Source of the DNA: CAYWQB01 sp964460785
GTDB lineage: Bacteria; Chlamydiota; Chlamydiia; Chlamydiales; CAYWQB01
Length of the DNA: 64,000 nucleotides
Direction: 5' to 3'
Assembly (NCBI GenBank): GCA_964460785.1
Contig: CAYWQB010000001.1
Span: forward strand, 496,001-560,000
Both the position numbers and the translations under genes were made by a program. Each line of letters begins with the position of its first letter. Position 1 is the first letter of the stretch. Below the pieces are notes generated by a model. It did no database searches. It was not told the DNA's origin and saw only the letters and a program-made list of their open reading frames with translations. This document shows positions 23,626 through 32,364 of this stretch, piece after piece.

Positions 23626-26361
23626 ATGAACAAAGCAAAACACACCCCTCCCTCTCCATCTAAAATTGGTGAGTTTTCTATTAAAAAGCGCATTGCCCAA
23701 GGAGGGATGGGAGAGATTTTTTTAGCTAAAGACCCCCTATGTAAGCGACTTGTTGCTCTTAAGAGAATTCACCCACGCCTGCTGAAATATGAGATCCTGC
23801 GTAAGCGTTTTCTTAAGGAAGCACATATTACAGCGCAACTTTCTCACCCCGCAATTGTTCCGATCTACTCCATCCACCAAGAAAAAAAAGACCTCTACTA
23901 TACAATGGCATATGTTGAGGGAATGACTCTAAAAGAAAAGCTACGTGAGCAAAGTGCTGCTGAGAAAGCATCCTCTGAGACCTCTTTCAGCTCATTTCAT
24001 GGGCTATTGCAAAACTTTTTGAGCCTCTGCCAATGCGTAGCCTATATACATAGCAAGCAGATTATCCACCGAGACCTCAAACCTGAAAATATTCTTTTAG
24101 GAAAGTTTGGACAGGTCATCATCCTTGATTGGGGACTAGCCAAGTTTATTGGGGAACCTTGTGAACTAGAGCAGCTCCAACTTGATACAGCTTTCATTCC
24201 TGATCAACTAACGACCCCAGGAAAAGTTGTAGGAACCCCTTCATACCTTGCGCCAGAGAGAGCACAACACACCTCTGCAGATGTTTTGCAGGATATCTAC
24301 TCTCTGGGAGTAATCCTCTATCATATCCTCACTTTGAAGTTGCCTCACCAAAGGGAGTCCGTCAAAGATTTTCTCAAAAAGGTCAACAAAGAAGAAATTA
24401 TTCCACCATGTGAAATGGCTCCCTACCGGGACATCCCTAAAATATTAGAAAAGATCACACAAAAATGCCTGGAACCTTCCCCTGCAGATCGCTACCAGGA
24501 AGTTACCTCTCTGATCAAGGATCTCCAAGGGTACTTTGAAGGAAGAGCAGAGTGGTTTCTATCCTCCACCCTTCATACTCTTAAGAAGGAGGATTGGGAA
24601 TTCCAGGAGAATGTCCCTCTCTACCGTCACCTTACTCTTGACCATTCCATTGCAAATATGGAGTGGGTCAACCTCATGATTTCCAAGGAAAGCTTTCCAG
24701 GGAACCTCATGGTCAAAACACGCGTTCGTATCCAGAACAATGAAGAGGGCATAGGCCTTTTATGCAGTATCCCCTCTCAAAACTTACGTAAGTACCCCAC
24801 AGAGGGTCTTTGTATCTGGCTAGGATCAGATGAAAAAGTCCCCAGTGCTCTCTATCGCTCCTCCTACAAGATTATTGACATCCCTAGTGCACAGCTTTCT
24901 ATTGGCTGCTGGCATGAAGTCAAAATAGAAAAAATCGACAACCACCTTTATCTACACCTTGATGGCAAAAGGTGCTTATCATACGTTCTATACACCCCAG
25001 CAGAGGGAGCTCATATTGGAGTGCTGTCTAGAGGAAATGAGGTTGATATTGCGCCTGTAGAGGTTTTTTCTGGCAGTCAGAGTGTTCAAGTTTCTTGTTT
25101 AGCAGTACCTGATGCTTTACTTGCCAAGGAGGACTATGCAGGAGCTTTGCATGAATACCGTCGAATTGGACAAGCATTTCCAGGGCGAGCAGAGGGAAGA
25201 GAAGGGTTTTTCAGAGCAGGTGTCACCCTATTAGAAGAAGCCAAAAAAACCTCTTCCCCTTCTCAAAAAGAGCGACTTTTCCAACGTGCTCTTGATGAAT
25301 TTGAAGTACTCCGATCCACTCCGGGGGCTCCCCTGGAGTATCTTGGAAAAGCTCTCACCTACCAGGCAATGCAGGAGCTCCATGAAGAAGCTAAATGCCT
25401 TGAACTTGCCCTGCGCAAATTCCGCTCTCACCCTCTAATCCCTCTCCTTCGCGAGCATATCACATTTCGCCTGAGAGAAAGCTCTCACCAGAGTCGTCAG
25501 CAGACCTTGCGCTTTATGTTACTGTTAACGCTCTTCTTTCCTGAGACTATCAACCAAAGAGATATTCTTCCTCTCTTCCAGTCTCTACAGGATGATTCTA
25601 AACTTCCCTATTTTTTCCCAGAGTGTAAGGGGCTGTTATTAAAAACCCCTCGGCTATACCTACAGTCATTTTTGAGTTTTTGGACAGAGCGCTCGCCCCT
25701 ATTGGTCGATCTTGCTCAGCAAGCTCTGAACAGAAAGTCTCCCCCAACTCATCTCTTGTTTACTCTTATTCTTTCCCTTTATGAGCTGGGAGATAAGGAG
25801 CAAGCCTCTCTCTTTTTAAACCAAGCAGCCCAACGCTCCCGAACACTAAAAAACGTCTCTGCGCTCCTTCAAAGCCCCTTAGACCAGATCCCTCCAATCA
25901 ATGACCCTGATCCTTTTTATACAGCTTCTATTACCTACCGATTTTTCGAAGCATTTGATACATGCCAGTGGTCTCTCTTACCAAAGCTCTCCTCACTCCT
26001 CTCTGCTGACAAAAAGTTCTTCTTAAACACCTGGGCACTACTCGTTAATCATCAGCCAGAAGCTGCTATAAAGCAGATGAAACAGTTAAATAACCAAGAA
26101 CGTATGTTCTTTTTTGGTTGCCATCAAGCAATGGTAGAAGGAGAGCAGTCTGCCCTTTCCTACTTTCGCAAAGAGTCCCCTGAACATAACACTCCTTTCT
26201 CTTTAACCAGTCGTTTTTTATCCTTAGATTCTTCGCAAAAAAATCGACACTTACAAACTCTCACCACATGGGAAAAAAAGAACCTATTACGCCATTGGGC
26301 TCTATTTGAACTCAGCCTTGGAAATGAAAGCCAAGCAAAACAACTTCTACAGCAACTATAA
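23626..26361 (+). CDS. pknD: PknD-type serine/threonine protein kinase
   Basis: Eukaryote-like Ser/Thr kinase, 911 residues, matching the size of chlamydial PknD. The kinase domain occupies about 14-305: glycine loop AQGGMGEIF (24-32), Lys46 in VALKR, catalytic HRDLKPEN (148-155) and DWGLAKF (168-174), where DWG replaces DFG, then GTPSYLAPER and DIYSLGVILYHIL. After it comes a beta-rich region (about 320-500, a LamG/concanavalin-like layout with GLLCSIPSQN and LHLDGKRCL) and a helical C-terminal region (about 500-911) resembling tetratricopeptide repeats. No obvious transmembrane helix. The gene upstream of valS is pknD in Chlamydia as well; here a NUDIX gene and an ABC transporter intervene. 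Confidence 0.92.
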   Translation: MNKAKHTPPSPSKIGEFSIKKRIAQGGMGEIFLAKDPLCKRLVALKRIHPRLLKYEILRKRFLKEAHITAQLSHPAIVPIYSIHQEKKDLYYTMAYVEGMTLKEKLREQSAAEKASSETSFSSFHGLLQNFLSLCQCVAYIHSKQIIHRDLKPENILLGKFGQVIILDWGLAKFIGEPCELEQLQLDTAFIPDQLTTPGKVVGTPSYLAPERAQHTSADVLQDIYSLGVILYHILTLKLPHQRESVKDFLKKVNKEEIIPPCEMAPYRDIPKILEKITQKCLEPSPADRYQEVTSLIKDLQGYFEGRAEWFLSSTLHTLKKEDWEFQENVPLYRHLTLDHSIANMEWVNLMISKESFPGNLMVKTRVRIQNNEEGIGLLCSIPSQNLRKYPTEGLCIWLGSDEKVPSALYRSSYKIIDIPSAQLSIGCWHEVKIEKIDNHLYLHLDGKRCLSYVLYTPAEGAHIGVLSRGNEVDIAPVEVFSGSQSVQVSCLAVPDALLAKEDYAGALHEYRRIGQAFPGRAEGREGFFRAGVTLLEEAKKTSSPSQKERLFQRALDEFEVLRSTPGAPLEYLGKALTYQAMQELHEEAKCLELALRKFRSHPLIPLLREHITFRLRESSHQSRQQTLRFMLLLTLFFPETINQRDILPLFQSLQDDSKLPYFFPECKGLLLKTPRLYLQSFLSFWTERSPLLVDLAQQALNRKSPPTHLLFTLILSLYELGDKEQASLFLNQAAQRSRTLKNVSALLQSPLDQIPPINDPDPFYTASITYRFFEAFDTCQWSLLPKLSSLLSADKKFFLNTWALLVNHQPEAAIKQMKQLNNQERMFFFGCHQAMVEGEQSALSYFRKESPEHNTPFSLTSRFLSLDSSQKNRHLQTLTTWEKKNLLRHWALFELSLGNESQAKQLLQQL

Positions 26362-26363
26362 AT

Positions 26364-26927
26364 ATGCATTTTCCTGAACACACCCTTTCGCCTCCTACAC
26401 AGATAGAATCTGAACTAATTAGTGAAGCATTTGGCTCCTTAAAAAAAGAGCAGCTAGAAAACTCTACTGGCGATCTCTATTCTTATTACACTCTCTCTAC
26501 AACACCCTTTGCCTGCATGATTTTACCTGTTACGGAAAAGGGGCTCTTTGTCCTCAATTATGAGTATCGGCATCCAACAAAGCAGATCCTACTCAGCTTG
26601 CCAGGAGGGCTTGTGGAGGCGAATGAGCCGCCATTAGAAGCGGCAAAGAGAGAGTTACTTGAGGAAACAGGTTATGGATGTAACACTCTGCTTCCTCTAG
26701 GAGAAAGCTATCCCTTTCCTGGACTTGCCAATCAAAAAATTTACTTTTTTCTTGCTCAGGGGGCTCACCCCTCTGGTGCCCCTCAAAGAGAAGTCGCAGA
26801 ATCGATCGAAACGTATGAGTGGCACCCCGAGCAAGTCTCTCTTTATATCAAGCAGCAACTCCCTATTGATGGAATGTTGCCTCAGGCTCTCTATTTTCTT
26901 GAAATGCTCAAGAAGAATTCAGTTTGA
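26364..26927 (+). CDS. NUDIX hydrolase, ADP-ribose pyrophosphatase-like
   Basis: Hydrolyses a nucleoside diphosphate linked to another moiety. The Nudix box is complete at residues 82-104 (G-x5-E-x7-REL-L-EE-T-G-Y), and the preceding YEYRHPTKQILLSLPGG is typical of the ADP-ribose pyrophosphatase branch. Length 187 residues is normal for that branch. The ATG is 2 bases behind the pknD stop, with no independent ribosome-binding site, so it depends on read-through from pknD. Substrate is inferred from branch only. Confidence 0.88.
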   Translation: MHFPEHTLSPPTQIESELISEAFGSLKKEQLENSTGDLYSYYTLSTTPFACMILPVTEKGLFVLNYEYRHPTKQILLSLPGGLVEANEPPLEAAKRELLEETGYGCNTLLPLGESYPFPGLANQKIYFFLAQGAHPSGAPQREVAESIETYEWHPEQVSLYIKQQLPIDGMLPQALYFLEMLKKNSV

Positions 26928-26991
26928 TCTAGACAAAGCTGCCTAAAATTGCGTAACCTATTGTCCTTTAAAAAGAAAAAAGGTCATTTTG

Positions 26992-27951
26992 ATGCGCAAG
27001 ACCCTGTTTTTTCTTCTCACCCTTCCCTTTCTTTTTTCCTGCTCAATGCAGCAAAAACAACCCCCGAAAGGAAGAGTTAAAGTCGGTGTTTTACCTGCTG
27101 AAATTGCCTTTCCTTTAGCTGTTGCAAAAGATAAAAATCTTTTTGAAAAAAATGGCTGGCAAGCAGAACTCCTTACCTTCCAAAGTGCAGCAGAGCTCTT
27201 TCAGGCCTTTCAAGCAAAAGAAGTGGATATGGTGCTTGCTGACATAGTGAGCTGCCAGTTAATGCTAGAAGCTGGAGCTGATGTTCAAGCACTTGGGCTG
27301 ATCCGTGGCTCTGTCCCTTTCGAAGGCCGCATCGCCATACTTTCTGCTCCAGGATCTGAAATCCTATCTTTAAGCGACCTAAAAAGCAAAGGGGTAGCGC
27401 TCTCACAAAATACACATGCTGAATATGTTTTAGACATGCTCCTTAAGAAACAAAACTTAGAGCCGGGCCTTGTGCACAAGGTAAAAATCCCCAAGATTCC
27501 AATCCGCTATAGTCTGTTGATGTCCCAAAAAATACCAGCAGCCGTACTACCTGAGCCTATGGCCACTTTAGCCCAACGCAATGGGGCTTTTCTTCTTAAG
27601 GATGATTCCGAAGAAAACCTCTCTCAAATTATTCTTGTTGCACACAGAGAATTTGTCGAAAGAGAATCAAGTAAGCTACCTGAGCTAATGCAAGCTTATG
27701 ACCAAGCAGTGGAGCAGATTAACCAAGATAAAGAATCTTTTCGTTCTATCTACCTGCAAACATGCACGATTCCTGAAGCTCTGCGTGAAAGCTACCCTAT
27801 TCGTGACTTCTCACCGATCAAACCAGTTCCTTATGGCAAATGGGAGAGCGTCAAACAATGGCTATCTGAAAAAAAATTATTGGAAAAATCAATCGATTTT
27901 GAGCATGTTACAACCTCTGAGTACCTCCAGCCCCTCACTCCTAAGGGTTGA
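26992..27951 (+). CDS. ABC transporter substrate-binding lipoprotein, NMT1/SsuA-type
   Basis: A 319-residue lipoprotein: signal sequence with lipobox LFSC, so the mature protein is tethered by the Cys at about residue 17. The mature part follows the NMT1/SsuA/ThiY-like fold: VKVGVLPAEIAFPLAVAKDKNLFEKNGW, then ELLTFQSAAELFQAFQAKEVDMVLAD, the ALGLIRGS strand and a C-terminal helix pair. This group binds nitrate, sulfonates, thiamine precursors or other small organics, and the residues here do not allow a choice. I prefer ATG 26992 over the TTG just before it; AAGG lies 8 bases upstream. First gene of a three-gene ABC operon. Confidence 0.85.
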   Translation: MRKTLFFLLTLPFLFSCSMQQKQPPKGRVKVGVLPAEIAFPLAVAKDKNLFEKNGWQAELLTFQSAAELFQAFQAKEVDMVLADIVSCQLMLEAGADVQALGLIRGSVPFEGRIAILSAPGSEILSLSDLKSKGVALSQNTHAEYVLDMLLKKQNLEPGLVHKVKIPKIPIRYSLLMSQKIPAAVLPEPMATLAQRNGAFLLKDDSEENLSQIILVAHREFVERESSKLPELMQAYDQAVEQINQDKESFRSIYLQTCTIPEALRESYPIRDFSPIKPVPYGKWESVKQWLSEKKLLEKSIDFEHVTTSEYLQPLTPKG

Positions 27952-28660
27952 AGATCTCTCTTTTCAATATCAAAGTGGGAAACTAATCACCCCAACGCTT
28001 GAAGATGTCTCATTCTCCATAGAGAGAGGGAAGACACTTGCTATTTTGGGTCCCTCAGGCTGTGGAAAAACATCACTGCTGCACATTCTTGCAGGATTAC
28101 TCAAGCCAAGCAAAGGAAAGCTAACTTTTGATAGACAATGCTCTCTCTCCGTCATCTTTCAAAACTATGGGTTGTTCCCATGGAAAACGGTCTGGGAAAA
28201 TGTAACCCTAGGTCTTCAAATCCATAAGAAAAACAGCCCTGAAAAAATTCAAAAAGCGCATGACCTCCTTGAAGAGCTAAATATTGCTCACCTTAAAAAG
28301 CGCTTTCTCTGTCAGCTTAGTGAAGGACAGCGTCAAAGGCTTGCCATCGCGAGGTCTATTTTACTTGAGCCAGACTTACTGCTTATGGATGAGCCCTTTT
28401 CTTCTTTGGACTCACTAAGTCGCATTCACTATCAAACTCTAATTGCTAAGCAGTGGAAGCATAAACGCTTTTCTCTTGTACTCATTACACATAGCACCGA
28501 AGAAGCTGCCTATCTAGGGCAGCAGATTATGCTACTATCCCGCTGCCCTGCCCGCATAGAGTCTCTCATCGATAACCCTGTTGCTTTGGGCGACCGACTG
28601 AGCCCTGCATTTTCTTCTTTTAACCAGCACCTTCAATCTTTACTCCTTCCTACTTTATGA
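27905..28660 (+). CDS. ABC transporter ATP-binding protein, nitrate/sulfonate-type
   Basis: ATPase of the same importer. Walker A GPSGCGKT at 49-56, Q-loop VIFQNYGLFPW, signature LSEGQRQRLAIAR, Walker B LLLMDEPFSSLD and the switch His in LITHS are all visible. The reading frame is open back to 27698, but only the ATG at 27905 gives a normal N terminus (251 residues); this start lies 47 bases inside the substrate-binding-protein gene. The helical domain and the sequence VWENVTLGL are typical of the SsuB/TauB/NrtD group. It overlaps the permease gene by 4 bases. Confidence 0.9.
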   Translation: MLQPLSTSSPSLLRVEDLSFQYQSGKLITPTLEDVSFSIERGKTLAILGPSGCGKTSLLHILAGLLKPSKGKLTFDRQCSLSVIFQNYGLFPWKTVWENVTLGLQIHKKNSPEKIQKAHDLLEELNIAHLKKRFLCQLSEGQRQRLAIARSILLEPDLLLMDEPFSSLDSLSRIHYQTLIAKQWKHKRFSLVLITHSTEEAAYLGQQIMLLSRCPARIESLIDNPVALGDRLSPAFSSFNQHLQSLLLPTL

Positions 28661-29403
28661 GGCTTACACGTTACCTTTTTGCGATTCTTTCTATCTTTGG
28701 TGCCTGGCAACTTTTATCTTTCTGGGTAGGCAATGAGATTTTTCCAAGCCCTTGGGCAACTCTCCAAGCCTTTACCCAGCAGCTTCCTGTCCGCCTAGCA
28801 AAAGATATGTTGGTCAGTACCTATCGTGTGACACTTGGACTTGGTATTGCTATTTGTATTGCACACCCATTGGGCCTTATTTCTGGTAGAGAGAGATGCC
28901 TAGACCAATATCTGACTCCCATCATCCAGGTATTATATCCCATTCCTAAAATTATTTTTCTCCCGATTATCTTTATTCTGCTTGGGATTGGAGACTTAGC
29001 TAAAATTTCTCTAATCGCTTTGAAAGCTGGTTTTCAAATTCTTGTGATTAGCCATGATTATTCCAAGGGGCTGAGCCAAACATACTTTGATTCTATGCGA
29101 ACACTAGGAGGAGGGAAGCGCCATTTTTACTTCCACATTTTGTGGCCTAGCAGCTTACCTTCCTTATTTACTGCGATACGCATCAACTTAGGAACAGCTC
29201 TTTCGATTCTTTTCATTAGTGAGAGCTATGCAACGCAGTATGGAATTGGAGCCTACATCATGGATGCTTTTGGGCGCTTCAACACCCTACAGATGCTTGC
29301 TGGCACCTTTGGGATGGCCATACTTGGAGTCAGTATGTTCTTTATGGTTAATTTACTAGAGAAGGTTTTTTGCCCCTGGCATCACCTAGCTAAAGAAAAT
29401 TAG
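28657..29403 (+). CDS. ABC transporter permease, SsuC/TauC-type
   Basis: A 248-residue inner-membrane permease with about six helices. The EAA-like cytoplasmic loop that contacts the ATPase is visible as SMRTLGGGKRHFYFHILWPSSLPS (about 148-171), with the conserved Gly and the L-P toward the end, matching the family pattern for SsuC-like proteins. Start overlaps the ATPase stop in ATGA. Completes a substrate-binding protein, ATPase and permease set lying between the NUDIX gene and valS, where Chlamydia has no such genes. Confidence 0.9.
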   Translation: MRLTRYLFAILSIFGAWQLLSFWVGNEIFPSPWATLQAFTQQLPVRLAKDMLVSTYRVTLGLGIAICIAHPLGLISGRERCLDQYLTPIIQVLYPIPKIIFLPIIFILLGIGDLAKISLIALKAGFQILVISHDYSKGLSQTYFDSMRTLGGGKRHFYFHILWPSSLPSLFTAIRINLGTALSILFISESYATQYGIGAYIMDAFGRFNTLQMLAGTFGMAILGVSMFFMVNLLEKVFCPWHHLAKEN

Positions 29404-29435
29404 TCCGGCTATTTTATAGAATCTTCCTCCCCTCG

Positions 29436-29465
29436 TTGACGCTCAGATCGGGAACATGTTATGCT
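29436..29465 (+). promoter_or_regulatory. Probable sigma-70-type promoter for valS
   Basis: TTGACG (29436-29441) and TATGCT (29460-29465) are 18 bases apart; the -35 matches five of six consensus bases. It lies about 34 bases before the valS ATG in the only gap upstream of the gene, which argues that valS is transcribed separately from the ABC operon. Confidence 0.5.
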
Positions 29466-29498
29466 GCTAGCTAAACCTAAAAAATTGATGAGATAGAA

Positions 29499-32354
29499 AT
29501 GCAAGAAATGGACAAGACCTACGCCCCTCAACAGGTTGATGAAAAGTGGTATACACTTTGGGAAGAGAAGGGGTACTTCCATGCTGACCCTGAATCTGAA
29601 CGTCCCCCCTTTTCTATCTCGCTACCTCCTCCCAATGTGACGGGCTCGCTACACATGGGCCACGCCTTTCAACAAACACTCTCTGATGTTCTCATTCGCT
29701 ACAAACGCATGAATCAGTTCGAAGCAATGTGGCTTCCTGGCACAGACCATGCGGGGATTGCAACCCAGACTGTGGTTGAAAAGCACTTAATGAAAACTGA
29801 AGGCAAAAAACGCAAAGACTATGAAAGAGAAGAGTTTCTTTCTCATGTGTGGCAATGGAAGGAAGAAAAACAAGATCGGATTCTAAGCCAGCTGCGCAAA
29901 TTAGGGTCATCTCTTGACTGGGAGCGATTAAGCTTCACGATGGATGAGCCAAGAGCCAAGGCGGTTAAAAAGCTTTTCAAGCGCATGTTTGATGAGGGCC
30001 TGATCTATCAAGGTGACTACCTGGTGAACTGGGACCCTGTGACGCAGACTGCAATTGCAGATGATGAGGTGGAGTATGAAGATCAAGAGACTTTCCTTTG
30101 GCACTTCCGTTACCGCCTAAAAAATGATCCTTCTCAATCTTTAGAGGTCGCAACAACTCGACCCGAAACGATTCTGGGAGATACAGCAGTTGCTGTTTCC
30201 CCCAAGGACCCTCGCTTTAAGGGTCTCATTGGGCAAGAGGTTCTCCATCCTGTTACTGATCAAGCCATCCCTATTGTTGCCGATCCATTTGTAGATCCTG
30301 AATTTGGCACCGGAGTGGTCAAAATCACCCCAGCCCATGACCCAAATGACTACCAAGTCGGAGAACGCTGTGGGCTTCCTTTTATCAATATTATGACTCC
30401 AGATGGTCATATCAATGAAAATGGAGGCTCTTACCAAGGCCTTACGATGCTTGAAGCTAGAGAAGCTATTGTGAAAGATCTAGGGCAAAAGGGCTTATTT
30501 GTAAAAAAGGAGCCCTACCACCACCGCGTTGGGCTTGCAGATCGTTCACGCGCTGTCATCGAGCCATATATTTCCAAACAATGGTTTGTGAAAATGGGGC
30601 CATTTAAAGAGCGTTTGCGAGAGCTTGTAGAATCTGGTGAAGTACAAATCACGCCGAAAAGCTGGAAGCAAACCTACTTTCACTGGATTGATAACTTAAG
30701 AGACTGGTGCATCAGCCGGCAGTTATGGTGGGGGCACCGCATCCCTATCTGGTATAATAAGCAAGATCCAAGTCAAATGATCTGCTACGATGGTGAGGGA
30801 CTTCCTCCTGAAGTTGAAAAAGACCCATCCGCTTGGGAGCAAGATGAAGATGTTCTAGACACCTGGTTTTCTTCTGGTCTGTGGCCCTTTAGCACTCTTG
30901 GGTGGCCTGAGCAAAATGCAAGCTTAGAAAAGTTTTTTCCTAACAGTGTGCTGATCACTGGTCACGATATTCTATTCTTTTGGGTCGCTCGCATGATGAT
31001 GATGAGTGACTACGCTTTTGGGAAACCTCCCTTTAAACAAGTCTTCCTCCACGGGATTATCTTTGGTAAGTCATACTGGCAAACAGATAGTGAGGGACAT
31101 ACTAAGTATCTCTCCCCTAAAGAAACCCTCCCTTATGAACTTGGAGAAAAGCCAGTTCCTAAAGGAGTTCAGTCTCGATGGGAAAAAATGTCGAAGACAA
31201 AAGGGAATGTCATTGACCCTCTTGAACTGATTGAAGACTACGGAACGGATGCTGTGCGCATGGCTCTCTGCGCCTCTTGCTCTCACCTCCCACAAATCGA
31301 CCTCGATCGACGGCGCTTTGAAGACTACAAAAACTTTACGAATAAAGTTTGGAATGGCGCCCGTTTTGTCATGATGAGTTTAAAGGGAGATGAACGTTCT
31401 CCAGAGCTCTCTCGTTTAACTGCTGAAGAGTTAGCTCAAGGCATTGATTCAGAGCGATTGCAGCTTGAAGATTACTGGATCCTATCCTCTCTTAACCGCA
31501 CAATTGAAGATGTTCGAGAGAGGCTCGAAACTTTTCAGTTTGATCAAGCGACCTCTGCTGCATACTCCTTTTTCTGGAAAAACTTTTGTGCCTATTACGT
31601 AGAGATCTCTAAACCTTACCTCTTCTTAAAACAAGGGTCTCCAGAGCAAAGAAAAAATAAGCAGCGTATCCTAGCCACAGTACTTCTATCTTCGATGCGC
31701 TTGTTGCATCCTATGGCTCCTTTCATTACAGAAGAGATCTTTTCTATCTTACAGCAGTTTTTCAAGGGGTTATCCGCTTCTACCACAGACCCCTATACGA
31801 AAGAGTTAGATAAAGCCTTAGCTTCTCCTTCCTGTATGGTGGCCCCTTATCCAGTGCCTATTGATCAGGATAACCATAAGTTTGAAAAAGCAGATAAAGT
31901 CTTTGGTCTTATTGAACGTGTTGTCTATAGCATCCGCAATATTCGTGGAGAAATGAAAATCTCTCCAGGTGAACGCACTGATCTTTACGTTGTTGCGGAC
32001 CAAGGTTCCGAGCTACAGGAAAGCATCAAAAGCAATGAAGTCATCCTTCATGCTCTAACACGCATTGGCACGATTCACTATGTACATGAGCTCCCTGAAA
32101 ATGAGTCTGGAAGCACAGCTGCAATTCGTGATGTCACTCTTTTCTTACCTATTCCTGCGCATTTGCTAGAAAAAGAAAAACTACGCCTAGAGAAAGAAAA
32201 AGAGCGCTTGCAAGCAAACTTTGAAAAAATCTCAAAGCAACTTGAGAACCCACAGTTTGTGGAGAGAGCGCCTCAGCACCTAGTTGAAAAGCAGCGTTCT
32301 ATTATGAATAAAACGCTCATGGAACTTAAAGCCATTGAAGATAAGCTGAACTAA
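29499..32354 (+). CDS. valS: Valyl-tRNA synthetase
   Basis: Class Ia synthetase charging tRNA-Val, 951 residues, a normal bacterial size. The ATP-binding HIGH motif appears as HMGH (52-55) in PPPNVTGSLHMGH, the KMSKS motif as KMSKTKGN at about 563-570. Between them is the CP1 editing domain with the TTRPETILGDTAVAV block (about 218-232) and the DPNDYQVG editing loop. The C terminus is the tRNA-binding coiled coil (about 885-951, Lys/Glu-rich). Start ATG 29499, with a second in-frame ATG three codons on. Convergent with the AGCS gene, 10 bases apart and without a visible terminator. Confidence 0.96.
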   Translation: MQEMDKTYAPQQVDEKWYTLWEEKGYFHADPESERPPFSISLPPPNVTGSLHMGHAFQQTLSDVLIRYKRMNQFEAMWLPGTDHAGIATQTVVEKHLMKTEGKKRKDYEREEFLSHVWQWKEEKQDRILSQLRKLGSSLDWERLSFTMDEPRAKAVKKLFKRMFDEGLIYQGDYLVNWDPVTQTAIADDEVEYEDQETFLWHFRYRLKNDPSQSLEVATTRPETILGDTAVAVSPKDPRFKGLIGQEVLHPVTDQAIPIVADPFVDPEFGTGVVKITPAHDPNDYQVGERCGLPFINIMTPDGHINENGGSYQGLTMLEAREAIVKDLGQKGLFVKKEPYHHRVGLADRSRAVIEPYISKQWFVKMGPFKERLRELVESGEVQITPKSWKQTYFHWIDNLRDWCISRQLWWGHRIPIWYNKQDPSQMICYDGEGLPPEVEKDPSAWEQDEDVLDTWFSSGLWPFSTLGWPEQNASLEKFFPNSVLITGHDILFFWVARMMMMSDYAFGKPPFKQVFLHGIIFGKSYWQTDSEGHTKYLSPKETLPYELGEKPVPKGVQSRWEKMSKTKGNVIDPLELIEDYGTDAVRMALCASCSHLPQIDLDRRRFEDYKNFTNKVWNGARFVMMSLKGDERSPELSRLTAEELAQGIDSERLQLEDYWILSSLNRTIEDVRERLETFQFDQATSAAYSFFWKNFCAYYVEISKPYLFLKQGSPEQRKNKQRILATVLLSSMRLLHPMAPFITEEIFSILQQFFKGLSASTTDPYTKELDKALASPSCMVAPYPVPIDQDNHKFEKADKVFGLIERVVYSIRNIRGEMKISPGERTDLYVVADQGSELQESIKSNEVILHALTRIGTIHYVHELPENESGSTAAIRDVTLFLPIPAHLLEKEKLRLEKEKERLQANFEKISKQLENPQFVERAPQHLVEKQRSIMNKTLMELKAIEDKLN

Positions 32355-32364
32355 GCAGGCTTGC

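Noticed and set aside
26928..26991. Thiamine or other riboswitch before the ABC importer
   Set aside because: The gap is only 64 bases and shows no conserved riboswitch core.
27698..27904. N-terminal extension of the ABC ATPase
   Set aside because: It lies inside the substrate-binding-protein gene in another frame and adds no domain; the family N terminus starts at 27905.
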